From UBA6168 sp964573725 (GTDB taxonomy: Bacteria; Bacteroidota; Bacteroidia; Chitinophagales; Saprospiraceae), in assembly GCA_964573725.1 (NCBI GenBank), contig CAZNLJ010000043.1, forward strand, positions 1-37,488: a stretch of DNA of 37,488 nucleotides. The letters are read 5' to 3'. A model generated the notes under the pieces. The model saw only the letters and a program-made list of their open reading frames with translations, had not been told where the DNA came from and did not search any database. A program made the position numbers and the translations under genes. The first letter of the stretch is position 1. Every line of letters starts with the position of its first letter. Positions 1-9,800 of this stretch are shown piece after piece.

Positions 1-100
1 ACCCAAAACCCACTGTTATTTTCTGGCCTTACTCCCCTTTGGCACCCCCGGCCGGCCGCCCCCCCCCCCCGCCCCCCCGGCCGTGCTGAAATAATTTTTT

Positions 101-129
101 GGGCGCGGGGCGCCGCCCCGCGCCCTTTT
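101..129 (+). terminator. Rho-independent terminator of an off-window gene
   Basis: A perfect 11-bp GC-rich stem (101-111 with 115-125) closes a 3-nt loop and is followed by TTTTC. The T run is on the plus strand; the minus-strand exit is an A run. It would therefore end a plus-strand transcript entering from the left, outside the window. Confidence 0.55.
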
Positions 130-795
130 CCGGGCAGTGCGTGGCACACCAGTTGACTTAATGACTAAATAACAGATAATCAATATTTTGTAATTAATTA
201 TTTTGTAGGGTAGAAGTGCGGAAGATGAGTTCCAAGTATTGCGATGGAGCGAAGGACGCGGAACAGGCGAATGACCGGTATTTTGCTTGCTGTTGAATAA
301 TTGGAGGATGTCCCGGGTTGCAATTCAAGGCTTGTCCGGCGAAGGAAACCAGGTTGTAGCGGCAACGGATGCGGGGCAGGTCCTGGACCGGCCGGATGCG
401 GGAAGCGCCGGGTCACCCGCCACAAGCATCGGGCTTGGTGATTTTTGGCAAGGAAATTGGTTTATGTAAGTAGCGTTAAGATTCAAGCAGACGGCCTTGG
501 TGCCGTGATTTCCAGTCTTATTTTCCCATGCAACATACATACGTAACGAAAAGCAAGTCAGGTGTGGTCCTGGCCCGGTTGGGTTGCACGGGGTACAGCA
601 TTCTCCGCAAGTAAAGCACTCCGTACCACCTTCACCATCACAAATGACATGGCAAACCGCCAGGGCTTGTGAGCCCGGTCGTCTGTTCGGGACATTCCCT
701 GTTCCGGGCGGTCCGACGCGGCAGCGGGCCACACCGGCGTCCGATAAGGGCGGGCATGTACAGGCAAGGTTCATTCATCTCAAAAACGATTTAAT

Positions 796-915
796 ATGTT
801 GATTTTCCAATTTGCGTTTGTAGCATTCCTGATTGGGGGGGGTATCATCACATTATCCAACTGGATGGCAGGGAAGATAGAAAAGAACGCGCTATCTCAG
901 CGACCGGTGAAGTGA
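796..915 (+). CDS. Possible 39-residue single-pass membrane peptide
   Basis: A short ORF beginning MLIFQFAFVAFLIGGG and ending in a charged tail (KIEKNALSQRPVK). The first 20 or so residues are strongly hydrophobic with glycines, so a single membrane helix with a short basic cytoplasmic tail is plausible. No ribosome binding site is visible, but Bacteroidota often lack one. There is no recognised family. It may equally be a chance ORF in a non-coding region, and confidence is low. Confidence 0.2.
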   Translation: MLIFQFAFVAFLIGGGIITLSNWMAGKIEKNALSQRPVK

Positions 916-1042
916 ATCGGTCGGAAGGCTTAAGGTAAGCTACCGGCGGTCGGCGAAGGCCGGCCCGCCGGCGGGTAAAACGGTCGGGGCTGCCGGCATG
1001 AAAAAAGCAGCAAAAAATCAGGCGACAGGAAAAAGCGGTTCA

Positions 1043-2251
1043 TCAGGGAGCCGGCTCCATCAGTTCCATGATTGCCAACCAGCTCATGAGTCCCATTCCG
1101 GTGACCATGCAAGATTCATCCACATCGAACATATCCGAATGCAAGGGAGCGTTGTTTCCGTTGGTTGCGGCGGAGCCAAGGCGGAAGAAGCAGGCGGGAA
1201 GCAGGCTGGCGTACCAGGCGAAATCCTCCGAAGTCATCCGCATGGGTAAGTCCGTGACCTTATCGGCACCCAGGAAATCGACGGCGAATTGCCGTGCGCG
1301 CAGGGTGAGCGGGGTATCGTTCTCGAGACAAGGGTAACCTTCGGCGATATCCAGGGTAACGTGTCCGCCCATGCTGTTTGCGACCCCTTCGGCAATTTGC
1401 CGGATGAGGCGGTGGGCTTGTTGGCGCCACGATTCATCCATGGTCCGGAAGGTGCCCTCCAGCCGGAGGGATTCCGGAATAATATTGGTTGCGCCGCCGT
1501 CGCTCCGGATTTTTCCGAAAGTCAGTACGGAAGGGATCAGCGGGGGGCTATTCCGGCTGACGACCTGTTGGAGGGCCACGATGATGTGGGCAGCCAGCAG
1601 GACCGTATCCACACATTGGTGGGGCATGGCCCCATGACCTCCTTTCCCATGTACGGTAAGAAAGAGTTCATCGGCGCTGGCCATGTACATGCCGGGGCGG
1701 AAACCCACCATGCCGGCGGGCAGGTCCGGGAACACATGTTGTCCGAAGATGGATTGGGGCGCCGGATTTTGCAGGACCCCTTCCCGGATCAGCAGGGATG
1801 CGCCACCGGGCAGTTTTTCCTCCGCCGGTTGGAAGATCAGTTTCACCGTACCGGCGAAAGCATGGCGCAGGGAATGCAGGATGGCGGCGGCACCGAGGAG
1901 GCAGGCCGTGTGCACATCGTGTCCGCAGGCGTGCATGACGCCCGGGTTTCGGGATGCGTAGCCGATATCTTGGTTAGCCTCCCGGATGGGTAGTGCGTCC
2001 ATATCGGCGCGGAGGGCCACCACCTTACCGGAGGCGGAACGGTTTCCATGGATGAGGGCCACGACACCGGTCTTTCCCCAGCCCTGTTCGAATGCCACGC
2101 CCATGGCCCGGAGTTGGTCCGCGATGAAGGAGCCGGTGGCGAATTCTTCGAAGGAAAGCTCCGGATGTTGGTGGAGGTGCCTGCGGAAGGAGCGGACCTG
2201 TGGGAACAAGTCTGCGGACCGTTGTCGGATTTGCGCTTTGAGATCGTTCAT
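1043..2251 (-). CDS. M20-family amidohydrolase (N-acyl-amino-acid / hippurate hydrolase type)
   Basis: A cytosolic metal-dependent amidohydrolase of 402 residues, the usual length for the M20D (AmhX/HipO-like) group, which hydrolyses N-acyl or indole-conjugated amino acids. The metal-site residues are visible: HACGHDVHT at 108-115 (Cys109, His111), QPAEE at 141-145 (Glu144/145), GQHVFP at 170-175 (His172), and LHSDMFD near the C terminus (His371). The dimerisation lid domain starts around residue 185 with VHGKGGHGAMPH (200-211). The start codon overlaps the murF stop as ATGA, so the two are translationally coupled in one minus-strand operon. The true substrate cannot be read from sequence; coupling to murF makes amino acid or peptide recycling possible, which is inference. 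Confidence 0.9.
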   Translation of the reverse strand: MNDLKAQIRQRSADLFPQVRSFRRHLHQHPELSFEEFATGSFIADQLRAMGVAFEQGWGKTGVVALIHGNRSASGKVVALRADMDALPIREANQDIGYASRNPGVMHACGHDVHTACLLGAAAILHSLRHAFAGTVKLIFQPAEEKLPGGASLLIREGVLQNPAPQSIFGQHVFPDLPAGMVGFRPGMYMASADELFLTVHGKGGHGAMPHQCVDTVLLAAHIIVALQQVVSRNSPPLIPSVLTFGKIRSDGGATNIIPESLRLEGTFRTMDESWRQQAHRLIRQIAEGVANSMGGHVTLDIAEGYPCLENDTPLTLRARQFAVDFLGADKVTDLPMRMTSEDFAWYASLLPACFFRLGSAATNGNNAPLHSDMFDVDESCMVTGMGLMSWLAIMELMEPAP

Positions 2252-3573
2252 GGCAGGTCGAGCATTCTTTCCAGTCCGATGCTACGGGAACCTTTGACCA
2301 GAAAGCAGGTTTCCCGGAAATGTTGTTGCCGGAACCAGTGGGTGAGGTCGGCGGTCTGTTCGAAGAAGGGGGCCTCCAGCTCGCGGGCGGCCTGCCGGAA
2401 GCCGTCGCCGACGAAGAGGAGTTGTTGGAATCCGAGGGAAGCGGCGAACCGGGCGATATCTAGGTGTTCGGCGGGGGCATAGGAGCCGAGTTCCAGCATG
2501 GCGCCGAGGATGGCGACCTTCCGGGGGGCCTGTATCCGGGCGAAAGCCAGGAGGGCCTGTCGCATGCTGGTGGGGTTGGCGTTATAGGCATCCATCAGGA
2601 AGGTATTCTCTTGAAAGGAAACCCATTGGGAGCGGTTGTTCCGGGGGACATAAGCGGCCAGGGCGGCGGCGATCAGGTGGTCGGGCACTTTGAAATACTT
2701 ACCGACGGCGACGGCGGTCATGACATTCTGGAAATTATGCAGGCCGACGAGATGGGTATCGGCGCTAAGGGCCGGGCCTTGCGCGGTGGGGAAAGCGACC
2801 CGGAGGAAGGGTTCTTCCGACACGAGTTCGAATGCATAGGGTTGGTCGGCGGAGAGGAGTTTGGTCTGCCGGTAGACCAGTTTCCGTGGGTATGGGCCGG
2901 CCATGGCATCGAGGAAGGGTTCGTCGCCGTTGACGAAGATGCACCCTTGGTGATTTTCCACGAACCGGTACAGTTCCGCTTTGGTCCGTTTGACCCCTTC
3001 GAAGCCGCCGAAGCCTTCCAGGTGTGCTTTCCCGACATTGGTGATGACGCCGTGGGTGGGTTCTGCGATGCGGCAGAGTTCGTCGATTTCCCCCGGATGG
3101 TTGGCGCCCATTTCGATGACGGCGATTTCCGTATCGGGAGGCATAGCCAAGAGGGTGAGTGGGACCCCGATATGGTTGTTGAGGTTACCGGCGGTGGCGT
3201 GGGTCGGATAGTGGCTGGAGAGGACGGCGTGGACCAGTTCCTTGGTTGTGGTTTTACCGTTGCTGCCGGTGATGGCGAGAACGGGAAAATCGAATTGGCG
3301 GCGGTGGTGTCGGGCGAGGTCCTGCAGGGTCCGGAGCGTATCCGGTACGAGGAGGAAAGCGGGGGAGGTGGGGAGGGAGGGATCGTCGATGACGGCGAAG
3401 GCCGCCCCGTTGGCGACAGCTTGTCGGGCGAAGCGGTTTCCGTCGAACCGATCCCCTTTGAGGGCGAAGAAGAGGCAGCCCGGCACAACCTGTCGGCTGT
3501 CGGTGACGACCTTCGGATGTTGTCGGAAGCGGAGGTAGAGTTGTTCCAGAGAAACGAAAGAAGGTGTAGGCAC
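2248..3573 (-). CDS. murF: UDP-N-acetylmuramoyl-tripeptide--D-alanyl-D-alanine ligase MurF
   Basis: MurF adds D-Ala-D-Ala to the UDP-MurNAc-tripeptide, the last cytoplasmic step of peptidoglycan precursor synthesis, using ATP. The protein has 441 residues, normal for the family. The N-terminal UDP-binding domain carries TDSRQV at 24-29 and the FFALKGDRFDGN segment (35-46). The ATP-binding P-loop is TGSNGKTTTKE (102-112), followed by AGNLNNHIGVPLT (128-140), EMGANHPGEI (154-163) and NVGKAHLEGFG (179-189). The C-terminal ligase domain contains DAYNANPTSM. It sits between gldJ and the M20 gene on the minus strand. murF next to gldJ is also known in gliding flavobacteria. A terminator separates it from gldJ, so it probably has its own promoter within 3574-3625, though no clear box was found. 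Confidence 0.97.
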   Translation of the reverse strand: MPTPSFVSLEQLYLRFRQHPKVVTDSRQVVPGCLFFALKGDRFDGNRFARQAVANGAAFAVIDDPSLPTSPAFLLVPDTLRTLQDLARHHRRQFDFPVLAITGSNGKTTTKELVHAVLSSHYPTHATAGNLNNHIGVPLTLLAMPPDTEIAVIEMGANHPGEIDELCRIAEPTHGVITNVGKAHLEGFGGFEGVKRTKAELYRFVENHQGCIFVNGDEPFLDAMAGPYPRKLVYRQTKLLSADQPYAFELVSEEPFLRVAFPTAQGPALSADTHLVGLHNFQNVMTAVAVGKYFKVPDHLIAAALAAYVPRNNRSQWVSFQENTFLMDAYNANPTSMRQALLAFARIQAPRKVAILGAMLELGSYAPAEHLDIARFAASLGFQQLLFVGDGFRQAARELEAPFFEQTADLTHWFRQQHFRETCFLVKGSRSIGLERMLDLP

Positions 3574-3616
3574 GGTTGTCGGATTGGTTGGTCAGGCAGG
3601 TGCCGGGGCGTGTCGG

Positions 3617-3660
3617 AAAAAAGAAGATGCGGTTTGGGAGCCAAACCGCATCTGTTTTTT
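3617..3660. terminator. Bidirectional-looking hairpin terminator between gldJ and murF
   Basis: A perfect 12-bp inverted repeat (3626-3637 with 3641-3652, loop GAG) is flanked by an A run at 3617-3622 and a T run at 3655-3660. Read on the minus strand it is a stem followed by TTCTTTTTT, well placed 110 bp after the gldJ stop. It would end gldJ transcription before murF. Confidence 0.85.
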
Positions 3661-3763
3661 CAGGTTGACGGTGGGCGATGGCCTGATCGTGAACCTTAGC
3701 GATAAAACATGCCGCCGCGTCCCTGCGGGGAAGCCGGGGGAACGCGGCGGGTTGCCGCAGGAA

Positions 3764-5266
3764 TTACTTATAGCGGCGTCTATCCTTTTGTTGTTTGGTC
3801 TTGAAGGTAAGGCCGCCGGCATCCTCATTACCGGTGGGTCCGCCGGTCCGGGTCATGGCGCAACGGAAGCCGAGGTCGCGGTAGGATTTGTCCTCATCGC
3901 GGAAACGGCGGGCGCCGGGGGAGAGCCAGAAGGCGCGGTCTTGCCAGCTACCACCTTTGATGACGCGGGCCTTGTCGCTGATCAGGGTATGCGTACCGTA
4001 ATCGTAGAAGGCTTCGGATTGTTTGTCCCCGTCGAGGAAGTTATAGGGTTGGCCGACCTTATAATTTTCGCGGGTAGCGACCTCATCGTCCTCCACGTAG
4101 CGGTAGCGGAGGCGGCCGAGGCTATCCTTTTCGATGGGCATACCGTTTTCGTCGAGGACCTTGGTGCGGAACTTGTTTCCGCGGAAGGAGTTGAGGTCTT
4201 GCTGTTCGACATCCTCGATGGTCATGGAGGTCATGGGCCGGTAGAGGTCCATGGTCCATTCGTTGACGTTGCCGGCCATGTGATAGAGGCCGAAGTCATT
4301 GGGCATGGATGTGCGGACGGGGGCGGTGATATGGGCGCGGTCGTTGAGTTTACCGGCCATACCCATGTAGTCACCGCTACCGCGTTTGAAGTTGGCGAGG
4401 ATTTCCCCTTGGTATTTGTTGCGTTTCTGGTATCGGACGGTGTTGCCGTTCCAGGGGTAGAGTTTACGGTCGGAGATACGTTCGTCCTTTTCGGAGACGA
4501 GGTTGCCGATGAGGCCGAGTGCGGCGTATTCCCATTCCGCTTCCGTGGGGAGGCGGTAGGAGGGCAGGAGAATCCCATCCTCGAACCGGACGGAGCGTTC
4601 GCCGCCGGTCCGGACATCCTTGAGATTCTTGCGGACATCCCCCTGGTATTGGCCGACGAGATAGGCTTCCGTATTGAAGTTATCCTCGTCCTTCTGTTCG
4701 GAATTCGGGTTGAGGATACCCCTTTCGATGAGGATCATCTCGTTTACGCGGTCCGTCCGCCACTGGGCGTAATCATTGGCTTGGAGCCAGGTGACACCGA
4801 CCACCGGGTAATCGTCGTAGGAGGGGTGGCGGAAATACGTTTCGACGAAGGGTTCGTTGTAGGAGAGTTCCTCGCGCCAGACCAGCGTATCGGGAAGGCT
4901 GTTGAGATATACTTCGGGATAGGATTCCCCGAAGACCCTTTGCAGCCAATAGAGGTATTCGCGGTAATCGGCGTTGGAGACCTCGGTTTCGTCCATGTAA
5001 AAGGAGGAGACCGTCACCCGGCGGGGGAGGGAGTTCCAATCGTAGGTCACATCCTGGTCGGTGATTCCCATGGTAAAGGTACCGCCTTCGACGAGTACGA
5101 GGTTAGGGCCGGTGATTTGTCCTTGGTAATCGAGTTTTTCATATCCGCCCCATTTGGGGTCGTTGTACATCCAGCCGGTGGTGGCGGAACGTTCTTTCTT
5201 GCTGCACGAGCTGAGGGCGACGGCGGCGAAGAGTAGGAAAGAACCGAACTTCAGCAAATTTTTCAT
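3764..5266 (-). CDS. gldJ: Gliding motility / T9SS lipoprotein GldJ
   Basis: GldJ is an outer-membrane-associated lipoprotein needed for gliding and for stability of GldK and the T9SS. The protein has 500 residues from the start used here. That start gives a lipoprotein signal MKNLLKFGSFLLFAAVALSSC with the lipidated Cys at 21; the open frame runs 60 codons further upstream but those residues look non-coding. After the signal comes a GldJ-like GWMYNDPKWGGYEKL segment, then a formylglycine-generating-enzyme (SUMF1) type domain from about residue 50, beginning GPNLVLVEGGTFTMG and including SFYMDETEVSNADY, PVVGVTWLQANDYAQW, YRLPTEAEWEYAA, MAGNVNEW and VIKGGSWQDRAFWL. It ends in a basic tail. The match in order and wording to flavobacterial GldJ is strong; GldK is the alternative but lacks the central insertions seen here. 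Neighbours are murF downstream and porP/sprF upstream, all on the minus strand. Confidence 0.93.
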   Translation of the reverse strand: MKNLLKFGSFLLFAAVALSSCSKKERSATTGWMYNDPKWGGYEKLDYQGQITGPNLVLVEGGTFTMGITDQDVTYDWNSLPRRVTVSSFYMDETEVSNADYREYLYWLQRVFGESYPEVYLNSLPDTLVWREELSYNEPFVETYFRHPSYDDYPVVGVTWLQANDYAQWRTDRVNEMILIERGILNPNSEQKDEDNFNTEAYLVGQYQGDVRKNLKDVRTGGERSVRFEDGILLPSYRLPTEAEWEYAALGLIGNLVSEKDERISDRKLYPWNGNTVRYQKRNKYQGEILANFKRGSGDYMGMAGKLNDRAHITAPVRTSMPNDFGLYHMAGNVNEWTMDLYRPMTSMTIEDVEQQDLNSFRGNKFRTKVLDENGMPIEKDSLGRLRYRYVEDDEVATRENYKVGQPYNFLDGDKQSEAFYDYGTHTLISDKARVIKGGSWQDRAFWLSPGARRFRDEDKSYRDLGFRCAMTRTGGPTGNEDAGGLTFKTKQQKDRRRYK

Positions 5267-5464
5267 CACGTTTCGACGATTTAACTTTTCCAGCGGTGGC
5301 CCTGGTTTTCCGTGGCGGCGGAGCGTCCGAATTTCATATTGCCGAGCCGCTTTGCCATGGGGCCCGGCGCAAATCGGCGGGGTGGCGGCGTACGGAAGGC
5401 GGAATAAAATTTCGTGACGTTGGCTTTCCGGTAAAATCCTGGGCATGGGCTGTCAAAAGACTTG

Positions 5465-5504
5465 CAAATATAGAAAAGGAAAAGATCAAAAAACAGCAAA
5501 TTTA
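5465..5504 (-). promoter_or_regulatory. Two Bacteroidota -7 boxes upstream of gldJ
   Basis: On the minus strand the sequence reads TAAATTTG (5497-5504) and TATATTTG (5465-5472), both exact matches to TAnnTTTG, in the only AT-rich part of the gldJ-porP gap. Either would give a gldJ leader of about 190 to 220 nt. No TTG -33 box at ideal spacing was found for either. Confidence 0.5.
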
Positions 5505-5535
5505 AGGTTCATGGGGTGGTTGGGGCTGGAAACGG

Positions 5536-6594
5536 TCAGCGGAAGATGCCGAAGCAATCGTTGTACCGTTGGGCGTACCGTTTCCTTTTCAGTTCCTGGC
5601 TGTTGTCGAGGTTAAAGACGACCGAGACCTCGTGGCTGCCGCCGGAGGCGGAGAGACCGGAGACGGTGTAGTCGTAACTGTAGCCGATTTTCAGGAATTC
5701 GTATTGGAATCCCATGAGTACGATGACGGCGTCGGGGTTTCCGAAGGCATGCCGGTACCAGGAGCCGACGAAGACCAGGCCGTGGTTGTAGTAGGCGCCG
5801 ATGTTGAGTTGGCCTTGGTTGGCCTGCCGCACGAAGATGGCGCTTGGAGAAAAGAACGAAGGGGGCCGTCGCTTATTGCCCGGGCGTACGACAAATTCCG
5901 CACCGCCGTGCAGGGAAGTGCGGAGGGGGAGTCCTTCGGTGAGGTCCACGCTGGTATTGTCGAGGAAGCCTTCCTCCGGGGTGGTGAGATGTTGGAGGGA
6001 GATGCCGCCATAGAACCGCTTGCTGTAAAGGAGGAGGCCGGTGCCGACATCGAAGAGGGTTTTCTGGAGGTGTTCGGGGCGGATTTCCTGGGAGAGGTTG
6101 GGATTGCCGGCGGGGTCGACGGGGCCGCTGACGGGATCCAGCTGGTCGTAGAAGACCAGGGCGTCCCAATTCAGCTTCGTTTGGCGGAAGCCGGCATTGA
6201 TACCGATGCGGACGTGCAGGTTGTCGGTCACGTCGATCTTGTAGGCGTAATTGGCGGCGAAGACATTGGTGCGGAGCAGGCCGCCGCCGGCGTCGTCACC
6301 GATGAAGAGGGCGCCGAAGCCGCTGTTGAGGCCGGGTACGAACTGGTCCCAGGAAGCGGCGAAGGTCTTGTAGGCGGCGGTACCGGCCCCGGTGACGGTC
6401 GGCCATTCGTTCCGGTAGGCCACGCCGAAGCGCGGGGCGTAGGTGGTGCCGGCGAATGCGGGGTTGAAGGTCAGGGGCATTGTATGGAACTGGCTGAATA
6501 CGGGATCCTGCGCATGGAGGACGCCGGTCGTACCGACCCACCATACCAGCCACAGTCCCAGCCATCCCGAGATACCGTTCCGGTCGTGATTCAT
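5536..6594 (-). CDS. PorP/SprF family T9SS outer membrane protein
   Basis: A 352-residue PorP/SprF-family protein, an outer membrane beta-barrel that works with the T9SS; SprF-type members are needed to deliver or attach type B (CHU_C) cargo such as SprB. A signal peptide ends near HAQ (29), followed at once by the family hallmark DPVFSQFHTMP and LTFNPAFAGT (30-50). The rest alternates aromatic and polar residues as in a barrel, including a C-terminal strand region with YSYDYTVSGLSASGGSHEVSVVF and an extension ending in a basic segment and CFGIFR. It lies between gldJ and porU, facing away from porU. In gliding flavobacteria sprF sits next to sprB instead, so the presence of two CHU_C cargo genes on the other side of porU-porV suggests this gene serves them. 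That link is inference. Confidence 0.92.
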   Translation of the reverse strand: MNHDRNGISGWLGLWLVWWVGTTGVLHAQDPVFSQFHTMPLTFNPAFAGTTYAPRFGVAYRNEWPTVTGAGTAAYKTFAASWDQFVPGLNSGFGALFIGDDAGGGLLRTNVFAANYAYKIDVTDNLHVRIGINAGFRQTKLNWDALVFYDQLDPVSGPVDPAGNPNLSQEIRPEHLQKTLFDVGTGLLLYSKRFYGGISLQHLTTPEEGFLDNTSVDLTEGLPLRTSLHGGAEFVVRPGNKRRPPSFFSPSAIFVRQANQGQLNIGAYYNHGLVFVGSWYRHAFGNPDAVIVLMGFQYEFLKIGYSYDYTVSGLSASGGSHEVSVVFNLDNSQELKRKRYAQRYNDCFGIFR

Positions 6595-6609
6595 ATCTTG
6601 TTAAAAGCG

Positions 6610-6617
6610 TAAGTTTG
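6610..6617 (+). promoter_or_regulatory. Possible -7 box for porU
   Basis: TAAGTTTG matches TAnnTTTG exactly on the plus strand in the 278-bp divergent gap between porP and porU. It would leave a leader of about 250 nt before porU. No good -33 box is visible, and no matching box was found for porP on the other strand. Confidence 0.3.
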
Positions 6618-6872
6618 CAAAATAATTCCCGGCTGTAAAACGTAAAAATGCACAATTTAGCGCCAGTTCTAACACATCGGCAGCGAAATTGTCAAATTTT
6701 GGCATTACTTCCCGGGAGGCCTTCCGCACAGGGGCGCCGTGCCGTCCCCGCCAGGCATCCCGCCGCAGCATCAGCCCGACTTCCGGCACGAATCCGGGGC
6801 GGCCGGACCGGAAACCCGGCCGGACCTGCCGGCCGAAAGCCGCCCTTCCGGCACAAACCAAAATAAACCTGT

Positions 6873-9800
6873 ATGCGCATCCGTCACACGATATTGTTCC
6901 TGGCCGCCCTGGCGGTCCGTTCCGCAACTTTTGCCCAGGTTCCGCCATCCCTGGCGCGGACGCTGACCTGGCAGCCGCCGGTCACCGTCATCCCGTACGA
7001 GGGGGCGCCGCCCCTGGTACAGCTGCGGTTCGAGGGTGCGGTACACCCGGAAGGGACTCCCGGGCTTCCGGTATTTGAGGAGCGGATCCCCCTGCCGGGA
7101 CCGGGTCGTTTGCAGGCGACCCTCCAGTCGGTTTCCTACGAGCCGCTGGTCCTGCCGGAAGGCTTCGAGGGCGCGGACGCCATTCCGACGGAGCCGACCC
7201 TGTCCGTACAAACCGTACAAGCGCGTCGTACGCATGCGGGCTGGATAAGTTTCCTTCCCATCCGGCGGACGGGAGCCGGCGGATACGAGCGGGTGCGCAC
7301 CTTTACCCTGCGCTTGTCGTTCGAGCCGCAGGCAGCTCCGGTGGCCGTTCGTGGCGGCAACACGTACACGTCCGCCCTGAGTACCGGCAACTGGTACAAG
7401 ATTGCGGTGGAGCGGACCGGTGTCCATCGGCTCGACTATGCCTTCCTCAAGGAGGAGCTCGGCATTCCGGTGGACAACATCGACCCCCGGCAGATCAGGT
7501 TGTTCGGATACGGAGGCGGTATCCTGCCGGAAGTGGTGGGGGCGGAGCGTCCGGACGACCTGCCGGAGCACGCCATCCACATTGCGGGGGAAGCGGACGG
7601 CCGTTTTCAGCCGGGTGATTACCTCCTTTTTTACGGCGAAGGGCCGGACAAGCGCACCTACGACCCCAATGCCCAGACTTTCGGTGTGGACATCAACCAT
7701 TACGATACCCGGAACTATTATTTCCTGCAGACGGGGGTGGCGACCGGTGCGCGTATCCAGGACCTGCCGCCGGGCGTGCCCGGCACCTACCAGACCAGCA
7801 CTTTCGACGAGTTGGTCCATTACGAGGAGGACCGATACAACCTGCAGCACGACTGGGTATATGGCCAGGGTGCCGGCCAATCGTTCTACGGCGACTATTT
7901 CAAGGTGAAGACCGACGATGATTACAGCCAGGAGTTGCAGGTGCCGGGCATCGTACCGGGGGAGCCCATCCACCTGTCGGCGGTGTTCGCCGCCCGTGTC
8001 AGCAATACCGGCGGGAGCAGTCGTTTCAGTGTGACCGCCAACGGGAAGACCTTCCCAAGCGCCACCTTCCCCACCACCAAGGGGGGGAGTACCGATACGT
8101 ATGCCCATCAGCAGTCCGTCAGCGGCACTTTCACGCCGACTACAGGAACCTTGGATATCCGCCTGGAATTCATCCGGCCCGACAACAATTTCAACGAAGG
8201 GTGGCTTGATTTCATCACCCTCAACCTGCGGCGCCAACTTCGGATGGAAGGCGGTCAGCTCGCATTCCGCGACATCCGGTCGGCGGCCCATCCGACGGCC
8301 CGGTACGAATTGGAAGGGAGTCCGGCCCAGGCCGATGTCTGGGACGTCACCGACCCCCTTTCGCCGGGTCGGCCGTCCTATCTCCGCAACGGCGACCGTT
8401 TGGTCTTCGATTCACCGGCGGCCGGGAAAATCCGGGAGTTCGTGGCCTTCGACCCCAACGGTCCTTTCCCGCCGGTATATGCGGTCGGAGCCGTACCCAA
8501 CCAGAACCTGCACGGGCTGGACGGCGTGGACATGGCGATCGTCCACCACGCCGATTTTGCCGGGCAGGCGGCCCGACTGGCCCGCCATCGGGAAACGCAC
8601 AGCGGCTTGTCGGTCGCCCTGGTCGAGGTGGGGCAGTTGTACAACGAATTCTCTTCCGGCCGCAAGGATGCCACCGCCATCCGGGATTTTGCACGGATGC
8701 TATACGACAGGAACCCGGAACGCTTCCGTTCGCTCCTGCTGTTCGGGGACGGTTCCTTCGATGCACGCGACATCTACGGCCTCGGGGGCGATTTCGTACC
8801 CGTATATGAAACGCCCCACTCCCTCAGCCCGATCTATTCCTTCCCGTCGGACGATTATTTCGCCTTGTTGGACCCGGAGGAAGGCGGAGACCTGAACATC
8901 GGAGCCCTGGACATCGGGGTCGGTCGTTTCCCGGTAAAGACGGAGGAGGAAGCCCGGTTGGTGGTCGATAAGGTCATCCATTACGACATCCACTCCGGTG
9001 GTTTGCGGGATTGGCGGAACCGGGTCGTTTTTGTCGGGGACGACGAGGACGGCAACCTGCATACGGGGGATGCGGACGATATCGCCGTCCATATCGGTGA
9101 CAAGAACCCGAACCTGAACATCGACAAGGTTTACCTGGACGCTTTCCCACAGGAAGCCACCTTCGGCGGGGTGCGGGTGCCGCTGGCGACGGATGCCATC
9201 AACGCATCCATTTTCAAGGGAATCCTGGCCATGGTTTTCCTGGGACACGGCGGCTCCAAGGGATGGACCCAGGAGCGGGTCCTCAAGATCGAGGACATCC
9301 TGTCCTGGGACAACAAGGACCGGCTGCCGATCATCATTACGGCCACCTGTTCCTTCTCCGGGTATGACGACCCCTCCTTCACGTCTGCGGGGGAGCAGGC
9401 CTTTCTTAACGGCAGCGGGGGCGCCATCGCCCTGTACACCACCGTCCGCCCGGTCTTTGCGAGTGCGAACAAGAAATTGACGGAAGCGGCGGTGGACACC
9501 TTGTTCTACAAGTTCGACCATGAGAAGCCCGGGTTCGGGGAGGTGCTCCGGATCAGCAAGAACAAATCCGGCAATGCATCCAATTCCAGGAAATTCACCC
9601 TTTTGGGCGATCCGGCGCAACAGTTGGCATTGCCGGTCTACAACATCGTCACGACAGGAATCAACGGATTACCGGTCGACACCGGCCGGATCGACACCTT
9701 GCGGGCATTGCAGAAGGTGACGGTCGCAGGGGAAGTCCGGGATGATTTCGGCAACTTGCTGACCGATTTCAACGGGATCGTCTATCCGACGGTTTTTGAC

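Larger units (their letters stand above)
1..1042. other. Mostly non-coding left flank
   Basis: About 1 kb with no convincing long gene. It holds a C homopolymer (12 C at 59-70, then G, then 7 C), a strong hairpin terminator (101-129), an AT-rich stretch at about 155-215 with two copies of ATTTTGTA, and GC-rich sequence with unrelated short ORFs in several frames. Two weak coding candidates lie here: a Cys-rich minus-strand ORF (325-774) and a 39-residue plus-strand ORF (796-915). The AT-rich segment may hold a promoter, but no exact TAnnTTTG box was found in it. Confidence 0.5.

Noticed and set aside
3584..5236. 550-codon open frame on the plus strand opposite gldJ, and similar long frames opposite murF (2464-3699), porP (5569-6612), porU (6771-8291) and porV (11082-12506)
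   Set aside because: These are antisense shadows: the strong third-position GC of the real genes removes stops on the other strand. Their translations are Gly/Val/Asp-rich with no domain, while the opposite strand gives clear families.
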